64,000 nucleotides of DNA. It comes from Hyphomicrobiales bacterium. GTDB taxonomy: Bacteria > Pseudomonadota > Alphaproteobacteria > Rhizobiales > JAJFHB01. Both the position numbers and the translations under genes were made by a program. Shown here piece by piece: positions 16,614 through 25,583 of the stretch (its first letter is position 1; each line of letters opens with the position of its first letter). The stretch is taken from assembly GCA_021775755.1 (NCBI GenBank), contig JAJFHE010000050.1, positions 62,001 through 126,000 on the forward strand, in the 5' to 3' direction. Under the pieces are notes generated by a model. That model did no database searches and was not told the DNA's origin. It saw nothing but the letters and a program-made list of their open reading frames with translations.

Positions 16614-17864
16614 TCAGGCGCCTCCCGCGCTCAGGTTCAGCACTGTCTGCAACAGCACGTTCGCACCATCGACGAGGTGTTGATCGTCGGTATGTTCAGC
16701 CGGATTGTGGCTGATGCCGTCCCTGGAGGGTACGAAAATCATGGCCGTTGGGCAGATCCGCGCCATCATTTGGGCATCGTGGCCAGCGCCTGAGGTCATG
16801 CGGCGCACGGCGTGGCCAAGGCCGGTGGCGGTATTCTCGATGATCGCAACGATGACATCGTCGAAGGAGACCGGATCGAAACGCGCGAGGCGCCGCGATG
16901 TGAGCTCGACGTTCTCACGTGCGGCGAGATCTCTTGCGAAGCGGTCGAGCATTTCCTCTGCGCGAACCAGGGCCTTGTTGCTGGCATTGCGCAGATCGAC
17001 GGTCAGCCTGGCCGCGGAAGGCACGACATTGATGGACCCGGGCTCAAGTTCCATGACACCGACTGTCGCGACCTGGCTCGGACCGATTTCATCGGCAATG
17101 CGGCGCGCTTCGACGGCGATTGCGGCGGCGCAGTAGCCCGCGTCGCGGCGCAGCGCCATGGGAGTGGTGCCGGCGTGATTGGCTTGTCCCGAAAGCTTGA
17201 ATTCAGTCCATGAGATGCCCTGCAGGGTTTCGACGGCGCCGATAACGGTCGCTTCTCGCTCCAGCACCGGGCCCTGTTCGATGTGCAGTTCGACAAAGGC
17301 GGAGGGCACAATCGAGCCGCACACCATGTCGCCGGCATAGCCGATACGTTCAAGTTCTCGCCCGAGAGTGGTGCCGTCTTCCGATTTCGTGGCGAGGGCG
17401 TCGGCCGCCGAAAGTCCGCCCGCATAGACGAGCGAGCCCATCATGTCGGGTTGATAGCGCACACCTTCCTCGTTGGTGAAACAGGCGACGATGAAGGGAC
17501 GTCCAGTGGCGACGTCCGCGTCGTTCAAGGTTTCTGCGGATTCAAGTGCCGCGAGCACGCCGTAGCTGCCGTCATATTTGCCGCCGCCGCTGACCGTGTC
17601 GATGTGAGAGCCCGACATCACCGCAGGCAGGTCCGCTGCTGCTGCCCGGATGCCGAACATATTGCCGATCTCATCGACCCTTACCTCAAGTCCCGCCGCG
17701 CGCATCCAGTCTGCAAGAAGGCCGCGGCCATCACGGTCGGCATCGCTTGCGGCAAGCCGGTGAAGACCGCCATCGCCGCGGGCTCCAACGCGGCCGAGTT
17801 CATCGAGGCGGGACAACAGCCTGCCGGCATTGATCTTCAATTTGGAGTGAGCCGTGGAGGACAT
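16614..17864 (-). CDS. M20-family amidohydrolase (N-carbamoyl-L-amino acid hydrolase / allantoate amidohydrolase type)
   Basis: This 416-residue enzyme shows the metal-site order of the hydantoinase/carbamoylase branch of peptidase family M20: GSHIDTVSGGGKYDGSYGV (His and Asp ligands, near residues 80-98), FTNEEGVRY (Glu pair near 128), HIEQGPVLE near 195, and SGAGHDAQMM near 355. Members cleave N-carbamoyl amino acids, ureidoglycolate-like compounds or allantoate, releasing ammonia and carbon dioxide. The precise substrate is unclear. It is the first gene of a pair with the SDR behind it and is divergent from the YcaQ-like gene. Confidence 0.88.
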   Translation of the reverse strand: MSSTAHSKLKINAGRLLSRLDELGRVGARGDGGLHRLAASDADRDGRGLLADWMRAAGLEVRVDEIGNMFGIRAAAADLPAVMSGSHIDTVSGGGKYDGSYGVLAALESAETLNDADVATGRPFIVACFTNEEGVRYQPDMMGSLVYAGGLSAADALATKSEDGTTLGRELERIGYAGDMVCGSIVPSAFVELHIEQGPVLEREATVIGAVETLQGISWTEFKLSGQANHAGTTPMALRRDAGYCAAAIAVEARRIADEIGPSQVATVGVMELEPGSINVVPSAARLTVDLRNASNKALVRAEEMLDRFARDLAARENVELTSRRLARFDPVSFDDVIVAIIENTATGLGHAVRRMTSGAGHDAQMMARICPTAMIFVPSRDGISHNPAEHTDDQHLVDGANVLLQTVLNLSAGGA

Positions 17865-18032
17865 GAGGGATGCTGCCAGAATGCGTCAGGATCAGAGGGC
17901 AGGACTTAGCACGAACCGCCCGATTTCAGAATATGTCGAAGCTTGCGCCACCGGTTGCCTTGTCCATGCGAAGGGGCGCGCCTAGGATGCGGCGCCATCA
18001 ATGATTGTTTTCAGATCCCGCCGAGTGAAACA

Positions 18033-19241
18033 ATGACGGTTGTATTGACAAACGCGCAGGCGCGCCGCCTGACGCTCGCGCTTCAGGGGCTGGCGCGGGA
18101 CCCGTCGTACAAGCTCACGGCGCCGGGTCTGGACAATCTGATCTGCGATCTCGGTTTCGTGCAGGTCGATAGCATAAATATGGTGCAGCGCGCGCATCAC
18201 ATGATCCTGTTTTCGCGCAATCAAACCTACCGGCCGAAGATGCTCGACAGGCTGCTTGAGCGCGATCGCACACTGTTCGAGAACTGGACCCACGATGCTT
18301 CGGTGATACCGATGCGGTTCTACAAATACTGGCGTCACCGCTTTCACCGGCAGGAAGTGGAACTGCACGACAAATTCTGCGACTGGCATCAAAACGGCTT
18401 TGAACACCAGCTTGAGGAACTGCTGGAGCGGGTGCGCGCCGAGGGCGCGCTTCGGTCGCGCGATCTGGTGGGTGATGCGCCGCGGCGCGAACCGGGCTGG
18501 TGGAACTGGCATCCGGGCAAGACGGGGCTTGAGTATCTCTGGCGCACCGGCGCGCTTGCCGTGGCGCGCCGCGAAGGCTTTCAGAAGGTCTACGATCTTT
18601 CGGAGCGGGTCGTCCCGCCAGGGCTGTTCGAGGAGCGCTGCGATAAAGCGGAGTTCATCGACTGGGCCTGCCGCTCGGCACTTCAGCGCCTGGGCTTTGC
18701 AAGCGCCGGCGACATTTCCCGTTTCTGGGATCTGTTGACCATCGACGAGGTCAAGTCGTGGATCGGAGCGCAACCCGCTGGCGCCCTTTGCGAGGTTGAG
18801 GTGGCGGCGGCTGATGGTGGTAAACCTCGTCGGCTTTTGGGACGCGGCGATCTTGGCGCTGTCGCGGAGAGCGCTGGCGACGCGCCGGGGCGCTTACGTG
18901 TGCTTAACCCGTTCGACCCGATCCTGCGCGACCGCAAACGCCTCAAGTGGGTGTTTGGCTTCGACTATCGCATTGAGGTGTTCGTGCCGGCTGAAAAGCG
19001 TACCTACGGGTATTACATCTTCCCGCTGCTTGAGGGCGAACGCCTCATCGGGCGCATGGACATAAAAGCCGACCGGTACGCCGGTGTGCTGGATGTCACC
19101 GCCCTGTGGTTCGAGCCCGGAGTGAAAGCAGGCGCCGGCCGCATGGCGCGGCTTGACGCCGAACTCGACCGGCTGCGGCGGTTCGCGGGGCTTGACGGTG
19201 TGCGGTACCGCGACGGATACCGAAAGGAAAGCCTCGCTTGA
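18033..19241 (+). CDS. YcaQ-like winged-helix DNA glycosylase (interstrand crosslink repair family)
   Basis: The protein of about 402 residues matches the winged-helix DNA-binding family typified by E. coli YcaQ. LGFVQVDSINMVQRAHH near residue 35 contains the QxD signature linked to glycosylase activity, followed by the ENWTHDASVIPMRF stretch also typical of the family. The C-terminal half has LNPFDPILRDRKRLKWVFGFDYRIEVFVP and KRTYGYYIFPLL, again family hallmarks. YcaQ unhooks nitrogen-mustard-type crosslinks. An open frame begins 90 bases earlier, but the ATG at 18033 leads straight into the conserved N-terminus, so it is preferred. Confidence 0.85.
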   Translation: MTVVLTNAQARRLTLALQGLARDPSYKLTAPGLDNLICDLGFVQVDSINMVQRAHHMILFSRNQTYRPKMLDRLLERDRTLFENWTHDASVIPMRFYKYWRHRFHRQEVELHDKFCDWHQNGFEHQLEELLERVRAEGALRSRDLVGDAPRREPGWWNWHPGKTGLEYLWRTGALAVARREGFQKVYDLSERVVPPGLFEERCDKAEFIDWACRSALQRLGFASAGDISRFWDLLTIDEVKSWIGAQPAGALCEVEVAAADGGKPRRLLGRGDLGAVAESAGDAPGRLRVLNPFDPILRDRKRLKWVFGFDYRIEVFVPAEKRTYGYYIFPLLEGERLIGRMDIKADRYAGVLDVTALWFEPGVKAGAGRMARLDAELDRLRRFAGLDGVRYRDGYRKESLA

Positions 19242-19251
19242 TACCGGAAGA

Positions 19252-19545
19252 CTATTTACGCCGCCCGAACGGCAGCGAAATCAAAATTGCAATCGCCAGA
19301 TAGAACAGAAACATCACGATGTGTCCGGCGATGCCGTTGGGGGAGGCGCCGAATTCGTGAATGTCGAAGAAACCCGTCCAGACGAACACAATGCCTGGAA
19401 TGAACCAGATGTAGAGACCGGCGATGAACACGGCCGTGCCCACGACCGGCAGCATCAGCATGGTCCAGAGGCCGATTGTGGCAAAAAAGTAGATGACCGC
19501 CATGACGGCGGCGATGATCTTCCAGCGCCGGGCGAAGAAACTCAT
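19252..19545 (-). CDS. Small multi-span membrane protein, unknown function
   Basis: This 97-residue, highly hydrophobic protein has about three membrane segments (near residues 10-28, 32-55 and 72-92) and a basic C-terminal GRRK. Its ATG overlaps the stop of the upstream gene by the ATGA arrangement at 19542-19545, so the two are made together and may form a complex. It is convergent with the YcaQ-like gene. No family recognised. Confidence 0.65.
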   Translation of the reverse strand: MSFFARRWKIIAAVMAVIYFFATIGLWTMLMLPVVGTAVFIAGLYIWFIPGIVFVWTGFFDIHEFGASPNGIAGHIVMFLFYLAIAILISLPFGRRK

Positions 19546-19775
19546 CGGCTACGGGCGCTCCGCCCGAAGAGTACGGAAACGACCGCGCCGGGTCCAAAGC
19601 AGTGCAGGAACATGAGAGCGTGTCCGACGGCGAACCAGAGTAGTAGGCTCGGGAACACCAGAGCGTACGGGATCACTCCGTGACGACTTGCCCACCACAG
19701 AGCAGCCGTTGCGAGCAAAAACGCCATGCCGGTGACAGTACGTCCGCCGAGCATCAGAAGTTGCCTTGTCGTCAT
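19542..19775 (-). CDS. Small membrane protein, unknown function
   Basis: The protein has about 77 residues from the ATG at 19775 (MTTRQLLMLGGR) and two hydrophobic segments (MAFLLATAALWW; ALVFPSLLLWFAVGHALMFL). The frame is open to 19835, which would add 20 residues, but the later start leaves room for a promoter before the divergent decarboxylase gene. Overlapping by four bases with the next membrane protein gene, it is the first of a two-gene unit. Function unknown. Confidence 0.6.
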   Translation of the reverse strand: MTTRQLLMLGGRTVTGMAFLLATAALWWASRHGVIPYALVFPSLLLWFAVGHALMFLHCFGPGAVVSVLFGRSARSR

Positions 19776-19906
19776 GATGGCGAGCCTAGTGCCTAATACA
19801 TAACCGAATGCCAACGCCCGCACCGGTTTCAACATCGTCTTGACTTTGCACCGTTGTTGCGGGAAGTGGGGACACTCTTTCTCACAGTCGCTTCATCGGG
19901 TGCGCC

Positions 19907-21370
19907 ATGCTCAAACAACACGCCGTTCATCCCTTCGTGCGGGACCGCGACGCCTATGGCGACACCGGCCACAAAGTCGTGAACATGATCGAGGCCTACT
20001 TCGCCGATGTCCGCGACGGCACGCTCGACCGGCCGGTACCGCAGGCGCAGCGCGACAAGCTGATGAACCTGCCGATCCCTGAAGAGGGCCTTGAGGCGGA
20101 GGACATCCTTTCGTTCCTGCAGACCGACATCATGCCGTGGCCGCTGGCGACGGCGAGCCCGCGCTCCTATGCGTGGATCAACACGGGGCCATCGCCGATC
20201 GGTGTTGCCGTCGACCACATTTCAAATGCCATGAACACGGGCGTTGACGGTTATGACCATTCTAGCGTCTTCCTGAACATCTCGGTCGGGCGCTGGCTGA
20301 TGGAACTGACGGGCTTTCCGAGCGAGGAAAGCTTCGCCGTGCTGTTCTCCGGCGGTTCGGCGGCAAGCCTCAATGCGCTGACGGCAGCGCGCCATCACGC
20401 AGCCAAACAGGACGGCTGGAACATGCGCGAGGAGGGGCTGCAGAACGGCCATCCGCCCTTCGTCATATATGCCAGCGCGGAAGCCCACAGTTCCATCCAG
20501 AAGTGCGCCGAGCAACTTGGTATCGGCCGCCGTTTCATGCGCAAACTGCCAAGCGACGATGACTTCCGTATGGATGTGGCGGCGCTCGAGACGGCAATCA
20601 GGGCGGACCGGGAGCAGGGGCTGCGGCCGATGGCTGTGGCGGCCGCGGCGGGCTCGACGAATGTCGGCGTCATCGATCCGTTGGATGCAATCGCCGATGT
20701 TTGCGTGCGCGAAGACCTGTGGCTCCATGTGGACGGTGCCTATGGCGGTTTTGGCGGGCTTGATCCTGCTTATACCGATGCTTACCGGGGCATGGAACGC
20801 GCGGATACGCTGACCGTCGATCCTCACAAATGGCCGCAGGTGCCGCTCGATTGCGGTGCGCTCTTGATGCGCCACCCGGAGCGCCACTATGACGCCTATT
20901 CTCTGACGCCGGACTATCTGGTGGCACCGGACGGGAACACCGCGCGCTGGACCTATGAGTATATGTTTCAGCTCACCTACGCGAACCGCTCGCTCAAAAC
21001 CTGGGCGACCATCGCGCGGCTCGGACGCCAGGGCATGGCGGAGCTGGTAACACGCTGCAACGCTCTGGCTTCCATTCTTGGCGATCTGGTCGAGAAGGCC
21101 CCCGACTTTGAATTGCTGGCGCCGGTGTCACTGTCAGTCGTGAACTTCCGGTATGTGCCAAAGGGCGGAATGGACAATGCCGGGTTCGATGCCCTGAACG
21201 CGGCGATCGCGAACGCCATGACGCGCACCGGTGAGGTGCATATGGAGACCACCAAGGTGCGGGGCCGGGTGTCGCTGCGCGCGTGCATCCTGCACTACGA
21301 GAACTCGCATGACGATGTCGTGCACCTGATCGAACTGGCGCGGCGCTGCGGCGAAGAACTCTCAGGCTGA
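19907..21370 (+). CDS. Group II PLP-dependent decarboxylase (aromatic-L-amino-acid/glutamate decarboxylase type)
   Basis: This 487-residue enzyme has the group II decarboxylase pattern: FSGGSAASLNALTAAR near residue 145, AEAHSSIQKCAEQLG near 188, HVDGAYGG near 276 with the aspartate that pairs with the PLP ring, and VDPHKWPQVP with the Schiff-base lysine at K308. Members decarboxylate aromatic amino acids, glutamate or diaminobutyrate to amines. The exact substrate cannot be read. The gene ends by overlapping the end of the convergent CoA ligase gene by nine bases. It is transcribed alone from a spacer shared with the small membrane genes. Confidence 0.88.
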   Translation: MLKQHAVHPFVRDRDAYGDTGHKVVNMIEAYFADVRDGTLDRPVPQAQRDKLMNLPIPEEGLEAEDILSFLQTDIMPWPLATASPRSYAWINTGPSPIGVAVDHISNAMNTGVDGYDHSSVFLNISVGRWLMELTGFPSEESFAVLFSGGSAASLNALTAARHHAAKQDGWNMREEGLQNGHPPFVIYASAEAHSSIQKCAEQLGIGRRFMRKLPSDDDFRMDVAALETAIRADREQGLRPMAVAAAAGSTNVGVIDPLDAIADVCVREDLWLHVDGAYGGFGGLDPAYTDAYRGMERADTLTVDPHKWPQVPLDCGALLMRHPERHYDAYSLTPDYLVAPDGNTARWTYEYMFQLTYANRSLKTWATIARLGRQGMAELVTRCNALASILGDLVEKAPDFELLAPVSLSVVNFRYVPKGGMDNAGFDALNAAIANAMTRTGEVHMETTKVRGRVSLRACILHYENSHDDVVHLIELARRCGEELSG

Positions 21371-22969
21371 CCGCGTCACCTTGACGCCGGCGGCTTCGCG
21401 GTCCCAGGTTTCAGGCGTCAGGCCGCGGGCACGAAGATCGTATTTCTGGATTTTGCCTGTCTGGGTCTTGGGCAGCGCGTCGACGACTTCGACATAGCGC
21501 GGCACCATGTAATAGGCCATGCGCGGTTCGAGAAAGCGGATGAACTCTTCTTCATCGAGGTTTGCGCCTTCACGCAAAACCACAACCGCCATGACTTCCT
21601 GTTCGGTGTCGGCGGAGGCGACCGGGACAACCGCACTTTCCAGCACGGCGGGGTGGGCGTTCACTTCGTTCTCGACCTCCATCGATGAAATATTCTCGCC
21701 GCGGCGGCGAATGGCGTCGTTGGTGCGATCGACGAAGTAAAGATTTCCATCTTCGTCCTTCGACAGCATGTCGCCGGTGTGGATCCACTGGTTCACCCAA
21801 GCTTGTGCGGTTGCTTGCGGGTTGTTCCAGTAGCCCGCCATAACGATCCAGGGTTCTTTCGCCCGCACCAGCGCCTGGCCCGGAATACCCGGCGGCACTT
21901 CTTCATCGTCTTCATCGACGATGCGCACGTCGAACCGGTCATCGGCAACGCGTCCGCAGGTGCGGTTGTTGACGAGGGTGAAGCTGGAACGTGTCGGACA
22001 GTTCATCTCCGTGCCGCCCCAGGTCGTCGACGCCAGAACGCCAAAGCGCTTTTTGAAATCCTCGATTTCTGGAATGAGCGGCACGATGATCATGCGCTCA
22101 AGCGGGTTGTCCGCATCGTCGGATTGCGGCTCTTGTTGATAGATCCAGTTGACCATTGCGCCGAGAAGGAACGAGCAGGTAGCGCCGTGGCGCTTTATTT
22201 CGTCCCAGAACGACGTCAGCGAAAACGCCGTGGGAATGACGACGGTCGCACCTGCGATACAGCACGCGTAGACGCCCGCCCATTGCCCCGCAATGTGAAA
22301 CAGGGGCAGGGGGTTGTAGTGGATGTCCTTGTCGGTCAGTTCCAGCAGTTCGATGACGCAATGGGCGTACTCCCAAGCGTGGGCGTGGGTGATCATGACG
22401 CCCTTGGAAGGACCTGTCGTACCGGAAGTGTACATGACTGCGGTAAGGTCGCGGTAGCGCGGGCCGTCTTCGAGGCGAGTGCCGTTATCTGAAAAGTGCG
22501 CACTGATGGTGCTGCAAGTCAGCGCTTTCGAAATATCAGCTGTCTTGAATGCGGTTTCATCGCCGCAGAGGATGAGGTGCTCCAGATGATCGAGTTCGCC
22601 GGCCATGCTTGAGATGCGGTCGAGAAACTGCGCGTGAACGATCATCACGCGGGCTCGGCTGTCGTTCAGTATGTGTTTGAGGATGCCACCGCGCAGATGC
22701 GTGTTGACCTGCACCTCCATGGCGCCGAGTTTTGCAAGCGCGCACCATGCGTGAAGGATTTCGATTTCATCGGGAAGCATAACCAGCACAGTGTCGCCAC
22801 TCGCGATGCCTGAAACACCAAGCCCGCGGGCGAGGCTGTTCGTGGTCTCTTCCATCTCGCGATAGGACCAGGTTTTATCTTCCGTCACGATCCACGGCTT
22901 GTTGCCATAGGTGTCCGCACGATCGGCAAGCACCTGGGCCAATGTGTGGGATCGGCGATCGATGGACAT
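21362..22969 (-). CDS. AMP-forming acyl-CoA synthetase (CaiC-like)
   Basis: This 535-residue ligase carries the ANL-superfamily core: MYTSGTTGPSKGVMITHAH (phosphate loop) near residue 180, TWGGTEMNCP near 315, the WIHTGDMLSKDEDGNLYFVDR hinge near 398, and KTQTGKIQKYDLR near 510 with the catalytic lysine. It is most like the crotonobetaine/carnitine-CoA ligase and medium-chain ligase branch. It activates a carboxylic acid as acyl-AMP and then acyl-CoA. An AGGAGA site precedes the ATG. It lies 140 bp downstream of the C45 hydrolase gene on the same strand and might serve the amide cluster, but the gap makes that uncertain. Confidence 0.88.
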   Translation of the reverse strand: MSIDRRSHTLAQVLADRADTYGNKPWIVTEDKTWSYREMEETTNSLARGLGVSGIASGDTVLVMLPDEIEILHAWCALAKLGAMEVQVNTHLRGGILKHILNDSRARVMIVHAQFLDRISSMAGELDHLEHLILCGDETAFKTADISKALTCSTISAHFSDNGTRLEDGPRYRDLTAVMYTSGTTGPSKGVMITHAHAWEYAHCVIELLELTDKDIHYNPLPLFHIAGQWAGVYACCIAGATVVIPTAFSLTSFWDEIKRHGATCSFLLGAMVNWIYQQEPQSDDADNPLERMIIVPLIPEIEDFKKRFGVLASTTWGGTEMNCPTRSSFTLVNNRTCGRVADDRFDVRIVDEDDEEVPPGIPGQALVRAKEPWIVMAGYWNNPQATAQAWVNQWIHTGDMLSKDEDGNLYFVDRTNDAIRRRGENISSMEVENEVNAHPAVLESAVVPVASADTEQEVMAVVVLREGANLDEEEFIRFLEPRMAYYMVPRYVEVVDALPKTQTGKIQKYDLRARGLTPETWDREAAGVKVTRSA

Positions 22970-23110
22970 CGACGGTTCTCCTGTTCGGCGATCCTAACTT
23001 CGCCGGGCAAATGCAATCAACCGTCAATGCGGCCGGCCGGGAAAACATATCGCTGCATCGACGTGCGCTTGGCGAAGGTGAAGACGCACCTTCGGAAACT
23101 GTTGCGATGC

Positions 23111-24097
23111 CTATCCACCGTTCGTCTCATCGGGCGTGTGGATCCGCCGGAAGCCTTCCTCGAAGTCCGTGAGGGAGAACGACCACACAGCTCCAGGCCA
23201 GCGAATTTCAAGCTTACGCTGAGCCGCCAGAAAGACCGCCGTGTAGAGTGTTCCGAAGCCGGCGGCGTAAGCAGTCGAGTAAAGTGGCGGTTTGAGAAAT
23301 GCACCAATGAACTTTTCAAGCGGGTCGACATGCAGGGTCAATCTCTGCAGCAGAAACCGTTCGCGTTCCACGGTTGCTGTAAATCGGGCGTGGCTGATCC
23401 ACTCCACCGTCTCCTGATGATTCGTCGCCACTGCCGCGTGTGTCAGGACAGTGGGCCTGTCCGGCGCCATTTGTGCCGTCAAGTACCGACGTTTCGCATC
23501 CAGCACAGTTACATTGTAGCTCATGTGTGTTGGCACGCGTGCGAGTACCGTGCCCGCTTGTTCGGTGGTTTCGCACGTTTGCAGCACGTAGCGCAGGATC
23601 AACGGTACGCCGAAACCGTCCCCGACCTCTCGCCGGCCGCCGAATGTCAGGGACACTGCCAGCCCTGCATCGTTGATCCCATCCACCAGACCCCACAGGC
23701 CATCGCTGGTTCCCATTACCTGGCGGCCTTGCCAGTTTGTGTGCAAGATCAAACTGTCGAATGCATTGGGCGCATAGTCATAGTTGCGAACCAGCACCGG
23801 CTCCTTGCCCGGCCACACTGCCTGCGAGCATCCTGACAAATACGGAGGAGGGCGGTAAAAACTCAAGAAACGGGCCGCCTGGTCTCCGCCCCCTGAAAGT
23901 TCACACAGTTGCTCATAGAGCGGCAGGATCTCCGGCATGTGTCGGTTTAGCATCCGCCGGCTTTCGAGATATGTCGGGCGCATTTCCACTCCATCGCGCA
24001 GCCACCAGCGGCGATAGACCGGCCAATACTGCCGGAATAGCTCGGCCCATTTTGAACCCGGCTCAGTTTCTGAGACCGCGCGCCACAGTATTTCCAT
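23111..24097 (-). CDS. C45-family Ntn hydrolase / acyltransferase (self-processing)
   Basis: This 328-residue protein fits the acyl-CoA:6-aminopenicillanic-acid acyltransferase and linear-amide hydrolase group. The likely nucleophile is C90 in LSGCSQAVW, after an N-terminal prosegment of 89 residues; family members cut themselves before this Cys (here a Gly-Cys bond). VLVRNYDYAP follows at 101-110, the next family hallmark, and SLTFGGRREVGDGFG and ATNHQET come later. Such enzymes hydrolyse or transfer amides. It is the last gene of the four-gene unit, eight bases after the ATP-grasp gene, and may trim or rebuild the amide that ligase forms. Confidence 0.82.
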   Translation of the reverse strand: MEILWRAVSETEPGSKWAELFRQYWPVYRRWWLRDGVEMRPTYLESRRMLNRHMPEILPLYEQLCELSGGGDQAARFLSFYRPPPYLSGCSQAVWPGKEPVLVRNYDYAPNAFDSLILHTNWQGRQVMGTSDGLWGLVDGINDAGLAVSLTFGGRREVGDGFGVPLILRYVLQTCETTEQAGTVLARVPTHMSYNVTVLDAKRRYLTAQMAPDRPTVLTHAAVATNHQETVEWISHARFTATVERERFLLQRLTLHVDPLEKFIGAFLKPPLYSTAYAAGFGTLYTAVFLAAQRKLEIRWPGAVWSFSLTDFEEGFRRIHTPDETNGG

Positions 24098-24105
24098 CGC
24101 GCCTG

Positions 24106-25557
24106 CTACAAGATCTTGAAAGCGGGTTCAGCCAGAACCGCCGCGGTGGGTAGAGGCCGGGCGGAAAAGCTCGACTTGATTCCGTGGATCCATTTTTTCG
24201 CACGTTCGTTTAGCTGGAATCCCTGAGTCATCGAGCGTCCCCGGGTTACCAGAATACCCAGATCAGCACCTTCATAGCGGTAGTCGCCCGGCTTCAGAAT
24301 GCGCAGGAAGAATGCTTCCTTTTCACTTTCTACGGCGCGCCGGTGATAATCGAACCGGTCGAACACAACGCTTCCATCTTCGCGCATGCGATAGATGCCT
24401 GTTTCGGGCGCCTGCGTGAGGATGTCGACGCTGTCGTCGGTATGTTTGATGACCATCTGCGACCAGCTGTCAATCATGTCGGGATCGGCCCAGCGCGCAT
24501 TCAGTTCGTCGATGTCCAGTTTGAATTGCTTCTTTGAGAACTCAAGCAGGTGAAACAGGAACAGCGGTGCATCTGCGTGCGCAAAGGCTGCGTGATTGGT
24601 CATCGACGACGCACCGGTGATGCGCGGGTTGATTTCACCCAGCCATATTTCGCCCGACTTTTTTTCAATCAGGAAATCGAGTTCGAAATAGCCGCGATAA
24701 CCTTCCTTACGTAACTGTTCACCGAATTTGAACGTCAGATCGCGCGCCCGTTGACGGGTTTTGGGGGGAAAGGCGGTGGCGAAAATTTCATTACCGCACC
24801 AGCCGCCGCGGTAGGGCGTCAGATCCTTGAAGCCGACGAGTTCCGTCATCAAGGGGCCAACAATGGTGCCTTGCGACGTGGCGCAGGCCTCGATCGCCGA
24901 CCCGCGGCAATCGATGCGCTTCATCACCTTGATTTCACCTTCGCCTACGATCTCATGTTCATGGCGCCGGAAATCGGCCTCGGATTTGATGAAGAAGGTG
25001 GTGTGGCCGCTGTCACCGAATGCCGATTGCAGCACGAGATCGTGGCCGATCCCGGCTTTGTCACAGACACTGCGCAGTTGGTCATAATCCTTGATTTCGC
25101 TTAATGCGTTTGGCACGGAGGGTACGCCCGCCTTATTGCCAATGCGTACGGTTTCGATCTTGTTGTCGCAACGCGTGCGTAACTTCGCCTTGGGAAACCA
25201 CACTTCACCGCCCAATTCTTTGGCTAAACGTTCGGTTTCTTCATCGAACATCAAGAACACGAACCTCGGTTTGCCACCTCTCCGTTTGATGAGATCAATC
25301 ACTTCCTTGTGCTGGAGCAAGTAGTTGTTGATGTCTTCAATGGACTGGAACTCGGCATGCGGTGCATCGGATGGACAGAACACGTTGGGATGGCGACCGT
25401 CGTAGCAATCGATGTAGCAAATGTATTTGAAATTTTTCGCCCATTCGTCCAATCCGAGAAGATTGAAGTTGGTTGCCGAAACAAAATAGATCGGATCCTC
25501 GTTACGGTGAAAGTAGCGACGGATCTCCGATATGTTCTTCAAGACTTTTGTCGGCAT
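24106..25557 (-). CDS. ATP-grasp ligase (carboxylate-amine ligase-like)
   Basis: The 483-residue protein has an N-terminal domain of about 130 residues with no family I recognise, then an ATP-grasp fold. KAGVPSVPNALSEIKDYDQL and LVLQSAFGDSGHTTFFI (near 185-205) bind ATP, and ELDFLIEKKSGEIWLGEINPRITGASSMTN (near 320-350) supplies the acidic metal-binding residues. ATP-grasp ligases activate a carboxylate as acyl phosphate and join it to an amine or thiol. A GGGAGA site precedes the ATG at 25557; the frame upstream of it overlaps the decarboxylase gene and is arginine-rich and unlikely. Placed between decarboxylase and C45 genes it probably couples the amine product. Confidence 0.85.
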   Translation of the reverse strand: MPTKVLKNISEIRRYFHRNEDPIYFVSATNFNLLGLDEWAKNFKYICYIDCYDGRHPNVFCPSDAPHAEFQSIEDINNYLLQHKEVIDLIKRRGGKPRFVFLMFDEETERLAKELGGEVWFPKAKLRTRCDNKIETVRIGNKAGVPSVPNALSEIKDYDQLRSVCDKAGIGHDLVLQSAFGDSGHTTFFIKSEADFRRHEHEIVGEGEIKVMKRIDCRGSAIEACATSQGTIVGPLMTELVGFKDLTPYRGGWCGNEIFATAFPPKTRQRARDLTFKFGEQLRKEGYRGYFELDFLIEKKSGEIWLGEINPRITGASSMTNHAAFAHADAPLFLFHLLEFSKKQFKLDIDELNARWADPDMIDSWSQMVIKHTDDSVDILTQAPETGIYRMREDGSVVFDRFDYHRRAVESEKEAFFLRILKPGDYRYEGADLGILVTRGRSMTQGFQLNERAKKWIHGIKSSFSARPLPTAAVLAEPAFKIL

Positions 25558-25583
25558 TGTCGTCTCCCTGGATTGTTTTTCGA